Below, in pieces: positions 1 to 13,000 of a DNA stretch of 64,000 nt (position 1 is the stretch's first letter; the number at the start of each line of letters is the position of its first letter). The stretch is taken from NCBI GenBank assembly GCA_947561395.2, contig OX387182.1, forward strand, positions 1,932,001-1,996,000, written 5' to 3'. The notes beneath the pieces were generated by a model. That model saw only the letters and a program-made list of their open reading frames with translations, searched no databases and was not told the DNA's origin. A program made the position numbers and the translations under genes. This DNA is from Buxus sempervirens. Lineage: Eukaryota; Streptophyta; Magnoliopsida; Buxales; Buxaceae.

Positions 1-81
1 CTGCTGGTCCAACGGCAATGCGTGTGTCCACATCAGCCTCACATACCTATGTGGACACACACATTGCCGTTGGACCAGCAG
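1..81. repeat. 33-bp near-perfect hairpin at window edge
   Basis: Bases 1-33 are the reverse complement of 49-81 except for one position, with a 15-base loop between. The stem begins CTGCTGGTCCAACGG and ends CCGTTGGACCAGCAG. It could be the end of a foldback element or a small hairpin RNA precursor. It lies at the window edge, so the true stem may extend further left. No known microRNA was recognised in either arm. Confidence 0.85.
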
Positions 82-1989
82 ATCTTCCAGCCTAGGGCTC
101 GAGCAGATGTCAAGTCCCAATAAGGATAGAAGAAGAAAGCAGGTAGGTGCACTTTGTCTCTTTCCTTGTTTTAATCAACTTGTTAAACTTGCTTATATTA
201 TTGAGGAGCCTGATTTCAATTGTAGTTGGAAGTTAGATAGGCCATAGTGTGGGAAATTTACAATGGAAAAATGAGAGTTTTCACAAGTGTTACCACTTAA
301 ACAAATAGAGTTAAAAAATATCTCACTCTCATACGCTCATGTGGGCTCTAATGGTGATCTAGCTGCGATTGAAAAGTGAGTCCGAAGTGTTTAAGAGTCC
401 AAACACCTTTCTTGCTTGTGAAAAAAAGGCACAAAAAGGTGATTGATACGAGACAAAGCTTTTGTATTTAAAATCCGTTAAAGGCGGAGGTGTTTGTGTG
501 GAGGAAAACAAGGGCACGTGAGGCTGCAATTGCTTCAATGGGTTTGTTCTAAAATCCATCTTTTCAAGCTCTTGAGACTTCTCTTTCAATCAAGAAAAAA
601 ATAAAGACAAAAAAAAAAAAAAAAGGTGAAATGGGATTTGTGGTGGGAGTTGTGGAAGTGGAGCTCCCTGCCACTCCATTGGTGGGAAGATGATTTTTAT
701 CTTCTACCTCTTATTCAGAGAAAAAAGAAATGTAAGCATCACCCAGAACATGGCCACCTTACTTTATTGCACTCTGACTCCATACAGACTCCTCTCTCCC
801 GTTTAAATGGCAGCTTACGGAGGCTCATCTCATGTTATCTGAACTAATTTTTAAATTGCTCATTTTATCTAAAATTATTTCAAATTTGCTAAGTTTTTTT
901 TTTTAATTGCTAAGGTTGCCCTTCTATAACTTTCTATGAGCAACATGTGTACTGAAACCAAAAAAAAAAGCCAGTACTTCTAAGCATCTTTCTTAATGAC
1001 CTGTATAAATTAACTCAGAAACCATACTTTATCTCTCACCATGAATTCACTCAAAAATAGAGGTGGAGCCCGTACAAAGTTAAAAATGAGAAAATGGGTA
1101 CGCATAAGCATGAAAAAGCATGGAGGGATTTTTATCTAACAAGCATGCTGTAAAATAAATATGGCCTTCAGAGGACTTAAAGTTGATATCATGAGTTTGA
1201 ATATGTGGCTGCTTGAGTTTCCAACGGACATCTTTCAGCAAATCCATTCACCAAAATCTTTTAAAAGGATCCCCAACAAACCGTGTACAAGGTTCCCCAA
1301 TCTCCAAAGGTCCCACTTGCAAAAAGTTTAGTCTTGGGAGATTATACCAAGCACCGCGGATACGTTCATGCCCTCATAAGAAGTGTCGTATAGAGATCTG
1401 CATCCATTTCTCTGGATGAAAAAAATGCAACAGATACCGAGAAACGGCATCACTAGTATAAACAGAAATTGTCTGCTGCATGGTTTGATCAGTCAATTGA
1501 TTAGCACGTTGAATACTCACCTTAGCTCGAGGCACCCTGAATAGAGAAAACGCTAAAAGAACCCACAACAGCTGAAGATTGGCATGCTTATATATCTTCA
1601 ATGAAACCCATCAGCTTTTGTGTCCCATTGATCGGAGAAACCAACCAAAGCATGTCACAATATGGTTCGTTAAACAACAAAATTGTTTAGTTTGGCTCTT
1701 ATGAGCAACTGCGAAACGAAGAAAGGTTATTCAGACTGGTTACATCGATTGCCAGGAAGCTCAGGGCATAATATAATTTTGGACCAATTATTCATTATTT
1801 GGTAGAGGATTGAACACCAAAAACCGAACCATGATTTTTCACCAAGAAAAACCCACATATCAAGAAGTTTATTCTCTTACAAATAGTGATTATCTCCAAT
1901 ATGCAACCATGAAATGCAGAATCATTAACAAATATTAAATTCGAAGTAGAAGCTACTCCCAACAAATTTATATATACTTCACACGAACA
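82..1989. other. 3' flank of SUGP1-like gene, no gene recognised
   Basis: I see no convincing exon here. The right-hand few hundred bases probably hold the 3' UTR and polyadenylation region of the minus-strand SUGP1-like gene, whose stop codon is at 1992-1990. The rest is AT-rich with short A and T tracts. A minus-strand reading frame near 1374-1601 has no family I can name. Confidence 0.5.
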
Positions 1990-2694
1990 TCAGTAATATG
2001 CTTTTCGAGGATTGTTCTGCAAATGGAGGGAGGGGAAGGGGTATGAAATTATGTTAGTAAAATGGATGCCACATCCAAGCTACAGCATATCTAAATATGA
2101 TTGAGATAAAAACAGAACAACTTGGTGATGAAAACCAATTGGTGAAAGGATGGATTCTCAAGGGAAAAACAAAGCGTAAGGAAGGTTTAACAGGGGAAAG
2201 AATGTCTTACCAGAGGGTTGGGTCTGTAACGGTAACCAAGCATCATCCGCTTCTTATACTGTTCATAGATGTCATCATCGGGGTTCACCTCGCCAGGATG
2301 TGCTGCCCCAACTCCCAAGTTGTTTGATTTTACATTTCCTGCCATTATTGGATCAGCTCGACCACTTTTAGAGCTCCCCAAACCCTCACCTGCAACACCG
2401 ATTTACAACTCAATGACAGAAGCAAAGGGTTGCTACCTTGCATGAAAAGTCAAGGATATACTCCTATCATTACTGTCAATTAAAGGACTCAACAGGAACA
2501 GTGTATTCTAAGATGTTATAGCACAACCCAAGGCATTGCCATGAGGCTCATGATGCGTGCACCTAACATTCTGATACATAGATTGTGTGCTCCCCAGACC
2601 CTCACCTGCAACACAGATCGTGTATTCTTCTAGTTTATTTTGTATCTACATATCATACATGCATACAGGTGTCCTATATTTAATTTATTTAGTT

Positions 2695-2730
<36 letters not shown>

Positions 2731-5700
2731 GAAACATATATTCACAAGTCAAATGCCTTGTTTCACAGCTTAACATTTCAAACCATTAAATTTAACATTT
2801 TAACTCAATAATTATTCTACAATGTGGTGCCACTAGAACTAGGAAAGATGCATATAAACCGGACAAATAAACAACCAAAAAGAATATTCTAAGCATATAA
2901 AATGCTTTTGTGTGAATTAGATACCAACTGGGTTGAAGGGGAGAACCTAGGATGAGACATAAACTCAGACGTCTAAAGTTCAAACCTCCACCTGCTGCTC
3001 TCTAACTTAAACGATACATGAGTCTTACAGGTGGGTTCATGTCTCGGGATTACTTCTCTAGGTGGACCCTGTCTAGGGTAGGTTCCACGTCATTAAAAAA
3101 AATAATAATAATAATGCACACAAGAGCACATTAAACAGAAAGCATAGGAATAGCAGTTCACAACTTCTTTAAAGTCTGGAATTTCAAATTAACATGTATT
3201 GGCATATAAATGTTAAGATATAAGATTTCCCGACAGGTTATTATTAATTCATTATAATTTTTATCAACATGATTTTAACACACGTGCACACAAACACATC
3301 CCTATCAATATTGATGTTTCAGCTGAAAACATAAGACTGCAATACAAGTATATCATGCAATCATAGCTAAAAACAACATATTCATCTATGAGATGAAATT
3401 TTCATCATTTATAATGCTACCTAAGTTGAGATTTCAAAGAGCACATTCTGAGCTATTTTTATAGGTACTGAGTGAGTCACGTCAGTTGCTGCATGACTCG
3501 TACATTGCCAGGCAAGTGAACCTTGAGACACATTGACGTACAGGGGAGCTGGACACCTACGGTAAGACATATACGCACAAGCGCATGCGCACGCACACAA
3601 AAAAAGGAGATCCCTGCCAAAGATCAACCCATAGTGCAGTTTGCTGTTCATGAAATATCTGCCCCCACTTTTTAATTTTAGGTGTCAATATCAGCAATGC
3701 ACTTCATCTAGCAATAAACCAAACAATAGAGGCATGGACTGAGGTACCTTCTTTCCAACCCATTTTAGACAAAAGCCTATGCCCTACATTGTTAGCTTGA
3801 ATTTTTGCCTTATCGGCAGCCTCTCCAGCAGCTTTCTGTACGACCACATCACCACAGGTAGACAGAAACTTCTCAAGCTCTTCTGGTGGTATGTAATCAC
3901 CCATATGGTGGCCCCTTTTGCCTGGACCTGCAACAATACACATAAAAATGATATTATCATATTAATAATCATAGAAGAAAAAGAATAAGAACAGGCAGAA
4001 AAAAAAAATGGAACTTTTAGCCAGGAAGGAGAACTGATGCCTGTGAGGAGGAATTTAGTGTTTGACTCCAAAAATACATGGGCACATCTAGATCTGCCTA
4101 ACCTTCGGCAATTTTTTTTTTCTCGTTAAGTCCTGGGGGCAAAGGAATATAGATCTGCCTAAACTTCATCAATTTTTTTTCTCGTTAAGTCCAAAATGGT
4201 TTTTATTTTTTATTTTTTATTTTTTGGGGTCCTGCGGATGTGGGTGGTGGTGGTTTTTGTGTGTGCGTGTGTGTGTGTCCCGGGGGCAAAGGAATATTCC
4301 TTTGTCCTGGGGACAAAAGGAATATTAGATATAGACCTTGAAGAGACGCGGGTGGGGGCATTTCATCTTTTGACTGTTTAGGTTGTCTCCTCCGTTCTTC
4401 CTGTGCCGCCTTCTTCACGTAGAATTCCATCATTGCAACAGGATCAGCAGCTGATGGAGCATCAGATTCACCTACAAGTAAAAATGAACTGTGAACAAAT
4501 ATTGCACAAATGTCATGCCACATCCAGGCAAAATTTAATCAGTATCACAGATCCCTGAGATACACATTCATTCACAAATGGATGTCACACTTATCACATA
4601 ACAAACATGAGTCTTGCATACTTGAATGAGCCAAAACACCTTGTATGTTGGAAGTATCTTAAAGCATCAAAACAGTAAAAAACAAAAAGAAAATCAAAAG
4701 CAAGAAAGAGGTTTTCTAATGAAAATTTTTTCCCCCTTAAAACAATAAGTCTCTAACTGGGTTTAAAGCAGAAGAGAAGCCACGTCGTGCTGTTACCAAT
4801 TATTGGAGGTTCCAAGGTAAAACCAATTATTGTCTCAAAACCTACAACATCAAATACTCATCAGGTAAATTATGCTCCAATGACTGTTGGCGTGCAATAT
4901 TTATAACAAGACCTAAACCAAAAACCTTTATAAGCACATCTAAGTTAACACCAGAACCTAAGAAGTAATTGCCCTTTCCAAAAGAAAGAGAGACCAAATG
5001 CAACACTAGAAAGCCAATAAATGTCCAAACAAAAATTAAATAGGGAAACGAAATGTCTACATTTCCCGAGGATTTTATCAGGGAATAAAATAGTACTTAC
5101 CATGTAAATTGCCTCTGGCTGATGCTGACTGTGTGATAGAAGATCCTGTACCATCATCAGCTTCATATAAAGCTGAGGCCGGGATTTGATAATTCATATG
5201 CTGCTGAGTGGGCCTTTGAGAACCACCTGATGTTTTCAAAGCTGCAGTGCTTCTACTGACTGGGTGGAGATTGGAAAAAAAGCCCAGGTCAAGTTCAATA
5301 ATAGACACAATTGAAAATCAAATTTGTAACTTAAAAAAAAGGTAGTAAGAAATTTCATAAAAACAAACAGCTAGATGGTGCAAAAGAAGTAGAAATCAAA
5401 TTAGACAATCAGTTATGTGGAGCAGCATAACTTGGCTAGTTGTCTCACACATGATTAGCAAGACAAAAAGGTTCTGAATTAGGAAAATTAAACTTTATCA
5501 GACATCCTGGACTATATCTATATCTATAATCAATAATATATATAAAAGGAATTGCCCCCTTAGGAAGCATGCCAAAAACCATATCCTTTTTGTCCAAAGC
5601 AAGCCAGTTATAGTGGAAAGTGAAGAACAACAGATATTTTCAACAAAAGGTGGGAATAATGGGAAGTGGAAAGCAACAAGTTTGAATGGCCAACCATTAT

Positions 5701-6982
5701 TGTGGTTGTTGAACCCAACTAGTTTGAACAAGGCATTGTTGCTGTTGTCATTACTAGTGAATTCTTAAAGTATATAACAAGAAAAGCAGTGGGTAATTTT
5801 GGCAGCAAGGTGAGGGAGTGGAAGACATCATCAAGAATCACAAAATTTTGCTAACAGTGCCATCAACAATAAGAATTTTAAAAGCATTAACCATCTTATA
5901 ATATTTCAGTTATCCATGCCCATGTAAACCAAATTATAGAAAGCACATCAGAAAGCCTAGTGTACTGACCACTTTGTGCAGTTTGAGAATCTCTACCCAA
6001 TTCCAGAGCCTTTTCTTCTTCAACAAGCCGATACTCATAGTATTTGTACTCTTGGCAGTCTTCATCAAATAAAAACCTGCAAGGAGCACATAATATTGAA
6101 GACAGGATGAAGAAAAACCAGAATGAAAAACGCCCATAAGAAAGAAGTAGAATCTGAATTACGATAGAGGAACATTGACTCCCCAAACCCAAATGTAGAT
6201 AGAGGACACTTCAAATAGACACTGACGAGATGAATATTAGTCAATGAATGACTGAAAGAGAGAAAGACAGAGGTGTCACCATTGAACCAGGATCGTGTTG
6301 AAGGTTCAGCTAGATTACCTTTTCTGCCTGCACCAGATTAGCTTATATCTTATCTGGCTGCATATACACTTGTACACTTAGGACTAGAGGTGTAAGTAGG
6401 GCGGGTTGGGTCGAGTTGTGAGAGTTCAGGCTCAACCCAATCTAGGATTTACTAGCCCAAACTTGTCGTTAACCCGCCCTAACCCAAACTCACTAAACCC
6501 AAACCCAACCCAAACATTATTGTTTGAGTTCGGGCTGGGTTCGGGTTGGCCCAAACAAAATGTAAGATTTTGAATTTTTTTACAATTTTTGTTAATAATT
6601 ACAAAATGTTGGAATATCATTCATTAATTCGTCTATCAACATGCTTTTATGTTTGTTTGTTAAAAATACAAATATTACAAATTCCTCTTGATTTGTCCCT
6701 TGAATTTGGGAAAAACGCACTTAATTAATTTTTTTTTTTAATTTTAAAATATAATACTAGCTCACTATATTTGTGGTTTTGCACAATCTTTCTTGTAGAA
6801 TATGTGCTCTCAAATATCACATTTATTGTAACATATATGTATATGTATATATGTATATGTATGTGAGTATAAAATTATTTATTTGACAAAAATTCATAAA
6901 CTTATTATCACATGTTAATAATTTATGTTTAATAGTTGATTGCATAAATACAATGACAATATAAAAGGAAAAGAAAACAATG

Positions 6983-7043
<61 letters not shown>

Positions 7044-10000
7044 GTGGAGTTTTATACATATATCTATATGAGAGCGTGTACGTAAAGTCAACATTAACTT
7101 CGGGCTTTTCGGGTTTTTCGGGTTGTATCGCTTGAACCCAAACTCAACTTCAAGCTCGAAATGAAACCCAACCCAAACTCAATGCTCACTTTGGGCTCTT
7201 ATTCGGGTTGGGTTGGGCGGTCCGGGCTAGATTTACAGCTCTACTTAGGACGAGGACTATCCTTACAAAATCCTATCATGGCACTAACAAATTATCCTCT
7301 ATCTATCAAAGAAAAAAGGACAAACGAGATAAAAAAGCTACTTCAAAACAAACTAATTAAAACAAGAGATTAATGAAACAAAGAGGGTTTCACAAACTTC
7401 ATGAACGACAGTAACCAAGGGTCAATTTAGGCCGACATAAAAGAAACAGTGCCAATATTGTCAAAGGTCGCAACCAGGTTATAGACAATGATGTTTAATG
7501 ATAGCAAGACTAGTGTTAGAGGAGGCAGTAGTGACATCAATGACTGTTGCACTGAAAATGTCAATGCACATGGTGCCACATCAAAGGTGGTGGTTATGTC
7601 AAAGACAGCAATAACAGTGGTAATGGTCACAATGGTAGTGGCAAGTATTAATGGTGGTTATGGTGGTCAAGGGGCAATGGCGAAGTGACAAGTTTACGAT
7701 TGTTTTGGTGGTGACGGCAGAATCATCATTGCGATTCCGGCGGCGAGATACACAGTCAACCCTCTTTATTATGATCGGCATCTTCATTCTCCTTCAAACA
7801 CATCCCTGCTTTAGATCCATTGACACGCACACTTCCATGCCCTTGATCCTCCTCATCCTGAACACTATCAGGGTGGTGCTTCCCCACCCCAGAAAGCATG
7901 GCGACAGCACCATCTCCATTCACACTGGCATTCCTCGTTGCAAATGACCGATTCCCACCTCGAAGCTTAGATACCTTCTTTCTTATAAGACGATCACACA
8001 CATCTTCCACCCATCCTTCAATCTGCTTTCTCCAAGCTTGAGATGCAGCCATGGCAAAATCAGGATTTGCCGTCCCAGAAAAACCCCCATGAACACCACT
8101 CCCACCTCTAAAACCAGAAGCCTCCACCTAGTTCTTCAGCTCCAAATATTCTGCCTCCTCCCCTTTCTCATTACTGCAAAAGCCAAACCTTCTCACCCTC
8201 TGCTCCCCTGATTTCTCCTTTCAGCGCTCTATGAATTCCCTTCATTTTGCCTCTCCAGCAACTCCTCTGGTTCAACGAAACACCCCCCCCCCCCTCCCCG
8301 AAAACATCCTCACATGAGCTTGAGAAGACAAATGGGCCTAAAACCCATTCTCATGACCCAAGCAGCCACCATTAAAACCCTTGGGTCTGGGAACTGCTTC
8401 AAACAATTGGCCCGAACCCGACAAAACATAACATCCAACAAGACAATTCAAATTTGTGACCGGAGATTGATCCATGTTCATCGTCTCCTCCAGTCGACCG
8501 TTCTACAGCACATCTTCGAAAGACCTCAAGTCCCTGCACCCTACTAACGACAGCTTTCTTCCACTTCTACCAAAATCGAAATTCCCGAATACTCTCACCG
8601 GCATAATCTCCACTAGAACTTCATATTCTGCAATACCATCCCAAACAACAAGAGATCTAGGGATGTTTTTGTGCAACTCTTCTGTTACCTTCATTGTAAC
8701 TCCTCTAGCCCAGGTCCCAGACATAAATAATGATCCCATCTCCTTCACTCCACCGCACACCTTACCAATAGCTTCAAATGACGGGACTGACAACAAATGG
8801 ATAGGCACACCTATTAAAACAATCCAAACCCTGCCTGATGACGATTTATCAACCCCATCTGCGAACCCCAATGGCCACTCAGAGAAAAAGATTTCCCTAC
8901 CATGCCCTCTCAATTCCGCTACCGAGGCTACTCTAACGGCTTCTTTTTCAGATTCCACAAATATCACGGCCGCCATTGGAGATATTTGAATGAAAAGTTT
9001 CTTCTGATGAACGTGGATACGTCTAATGTCCTCCGATAGAACTTCCTCCCAATTCATGATTGGTCGAAACGCTTGCACAGTATTGAGAAATTCCAACAAT
9101 CTTCAAGAGAAATCGGGTCCTGCATGACGGAAATCTTTGGCGGCTTTCCACCTTCGTCGCCGCCAATAGCTGCAAAATTTCTACTCACCCACTTACTAAC
9201 AACACCATCCGCCTTCACCACCTTCGGGTATGAGCATGGCAAAGCATCAAAGCCCCACAGAACAAACTCCCACCCCACGAATTCATTTTCCTTTGGTAAC
9301 ATCAACATTGCTCTTCTCTTCCTTTGCGAGAACAGAGGCAGTTGAATAAAACAACCTCTCCAATTTGACTTGAGCTCCATCACCACTACTCCATTAGTCT
9401 GCCTAAAAGACCCTAGGAAACCCAGTTGTTCATTACTCCTCAATCTCACAATCTTTGAACAGAGCCACTCTATGCCTTGACTTTCCAACACCACCAGCTC
9501 GGAGAAACGGTGATTGTATTCCGATAGTCGCATCTCCAATCCATTCTTTCCCTCTTATACATCTTTCATTACCGATTAAAACAAATATTCAAATGCATAA
9601 TGAAGATGCATCATGCAATAAAGTACATATAAAACAAAGCTCAAAGAACAAGGTTACAAAGAGTTAACTCAAGCATAAAAGCATCATGAGAAAATCCATT
9701 TCCCAAAACTCATGTCATTCAAATAATAACAAAATAGGAAAGAAATATTCCACTCTTTTACTTTAGGCTTTTGGGGGTTCTAGTGTTTATCTTGTTATAA
9801 TCCTTTTCATTATTTTCTTTCCCTAGCAATACACAATGTGTACTTGCTTGTATCTTTGAACTAATTTGTTTGTTTGGACCATGGAGATCCAGTTTGGTTT
9901 TGATTTGATTGAACCGTAGAGGAAACGGTTTGATTTGGTCTGAGTTGATTTCAATTGTTTGGACCATAAAGATCCAATTTGGTTTTGGTTTGATTTGGAA

Positions 10001-13000
10001 ATTTGAACAATAGGAGAAACGGTTTAACTTTGGTTTATTTGGAAGTATAGGTTGTATGGGAACTAGTTTGAACCGATTCAATTATTTGGTTTATGCAAAG
10101 CTTCATCTGGTTTGGCTTAATGCCATGAATTGCATGTGTTTGGATCAATCTGGGACATTTGGGTCCAACTTGGAATAATTTGGTTTAATATGGGGAACTT
10201 TGGATCAGTTTGACAGATTTTTGGTTCAATTGGAACCCCTTTTGGTTCAATTTGGAATGTTTTGGTTTGATTTGGAAAGGTTTGGTTCAATTTCCAAAGG
10301 GATTAGTCCAATTTAGGATACTTTGAACCACTTTTAATGAAGAAAAAATGGGGTATTTGATTTTTGTATCACTATTTTGGGTGGATATGAGTTCCAGAAG
10401 GCTTCATGATTTTTTAGGGATTTTTACGGATTTTTCTGGGGTTAGATTGAGCTTGAAAATGGGTTAAAACCCACAAATAAGGGTTTCCAAGTCAGATGAG
10501 GCAGTGCGGACCGAGTCAAGCGGGTCTGACATTGGCGTGGACCCGGGGATTGGACATGGGGCACATGGTCCGTGGGTAAATCACGCCCGACACATACGTC
10601 TTGGACCTGTGCACATGGGCCAATTCGTGCGGCCCGACAGCACCTCCCTTTTTTTTTTCTCCTGCTTCGCGAGCCGAGGCTTTTTGTGCCAAATACGAGC
10701 ACCTAGGGGGCGCCCAGGCCCTTTTCGCCAGAAAATCACGCCTAAGCGTTGCTATGAGACCTCAAGCACTCCCAGGCAACCAAACTCGTCGGAAGATTGC
10801 GTCAAAGCACTATCATGACGCCTCAGGCACACTTCATGCAAAGAAATCCAATGGAATGGGGGTTGAACAGTCCCTGCAGGGGGCTGTTCTTCTTCCCCTT
10901 CTTTGCCCTCTTTCTTTTTGATTGTCTCTTGCAGGCAAATTTGCAAGATTAATATAGATGCCTTGTCAGGTGCTATTATGGGGTTGAACTCAACCTGCAC
11001 CGTAATAACAATGCAAGTATGTTCTTCTTTTCCCCTTTCCTTTGCAGGATCAGCAAATCTTCATCTTCTTCTATCCTGAATCTGGGATTGTAGGTAGAGA
11101 TGAAATGGGTCCTCTGACAACCAGAGGATCTTTATCTAATTTTTTTTGTCTCTCAACAATCTGATGTGAGGATTTATGAGAAATTTAAAAGAGGAAAGAA
11201 AAGATTTCATTCATATCTTACCGTAGAATCTCCTTGAATCTTTTTCCTTCTTTCTCTATCTCCTTGTATCTCTCTCAATCTATTCGTCCCTATTTCCATC
11301 CTCTTTTCTCCCCCTTTTTATAGAAGTGGGGATAGTTATCAAACTACCCCACACATACTTGGCAACGTGGATGCATTTGTGGAATGTTGGAAAACTTCCC
11401 ACCCTATCCAACACCTTTTTCTTTACTTTTTTATTTTTTTACTTTTTTGGTAAAAAGATGACATATCAACAATGTACATGGACTTAGACAACCGTGTCCG
11501 AAAGAAAATGTGAAGGATCCGACATCCAGTACCCATACCCACGATGAATCATGCCAATGCAAGGTACTTCAGGGTTACATAAAGCGTCCATGTAACAAAG
11601 CTATTCGTTAAAGGAAGAGACTGAAACCACCAAATATAGGGAACTGAAACCATGAAGGCAATTTGAACTCATAAAGAAAATAATTCTCAGAAGAGTCAAT
11701 CATATCGTATTTATAATAGCAAACTAAATACAGATATGTAAAGAACTAAATAACCATATGCATTTGATTTAATGCCTAGTGAATACTGCCAACTTTTTCA
11801 ATATCAATATGGTCAAGAGATTCTGGAGTAAGGCACATACTTAAAAGGTGTATCTCCGGGATTTCTTTGACGTGTAATATGCTCAAACTGCCTTCCATGT
11901 TTGGCCACAAAACTTGCTAATTTATCTGCAACTTTCTTTACTGCAGGATCACTCGGGGAAGAAGGTGCTGCATATCACTTAAAGAACTGATTAATACCAA
12001 GAGTATGGACAAGAGAATGCAAAGTAGTCTTGTAGCAGGGCGTGCCACATTTTCCAATCTTTCACTCAACATCTCTTTCCACCAATGTTGATAGAGAGTT
12101 AAGAAATAAGCTGCATTGCTCATTCACAAGTCCAAGAATAGAGAAGGCGTACGTCAGTTAATAGTCTTTTAATAGTAGCATGGTAAATGGAAGAGGGAAG
12201 ACCAAAGTTCTGAAATTAGAAGATAAATTTACAATACTAAAATAGGAAAGAAGAAACGTGACATCTGCAGAAAACATTAAAACAAAGAGTCCAACCCATC
12301 AGTCCAGTCTACTCTCCCTTCCAGTTCATGAGGAGAGACCAGCTCCTGATTAAAAAGAAGGTAAAAAATATATATATAGAGATACAAAATATCACACCAT
12401 GGCATTGACCTACAACATGCATCGGACCTTTAAATCCATGATTGCCATTACTGAAAAAGAAATATAAGCCTCGCCTATATATGCCATTACCTCTAGAAGT
12501 CCAAAAATATTGAGACTTGGATGTACAAAATATACATAAATTTTGATACTGTGACCTCCGAACTTCACACAACTCTATGCCGTCAAATAAAATTGAAGAA
12601 AATAATGATTCAAGAAGTACAAAGGTGTTTCTTTTTTCTTTATCACATATGTGTCTCCAGAGTATTGACTTGTCCATGCATGACTAGATGTTTGGTAACA
12701 AAACATCAAAAAATACTTTGTGATGCCACTGTGTCCAAGAGTTAAACCATGATAATTGGTCAGCCGACCCCCAGGGTTACTCAAACCAAATGAGACATCA
12801 ATTGAAGGTTTTTCAACAAACAAATCCAGATTGATCGACCATTTAGTATACCTTGTGCAAAAATGCTTTTCCTCCAACTTTCGTGCGAAAATGAAAGACA
12901 AATAATAAGGAAACAGAAAGTGGCTGCTAAATCAAACCAACCAGATAAATGGATATTTGTATAAGAAGTAATTACCAACATTCCATTGATTTGGTGATGG

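Noticed and set aside
1-81. Calling the edge hairpin a microRNA gene
   Set aside because: The loop is short for a plant precursor, no known mature sequence is recognised, and the left side is cut by the window.
1374-1601. Minus-strand frame (QRANQLTDQTMQQTISVYTS) as a gene fragment
   Set aside because: Looks somewhat protein-like, but I recognise no family and found no flanking exons.
6823-7059. Frame encoding alternating Ile-Tyr
   Set aside because: Translation of an (AT)n microsatellite.
8314-8989. Plus-strand frames at 8314-8989
   Set aside because: They are antisense shadows of the minus-strand LINE ORF1 sequence.
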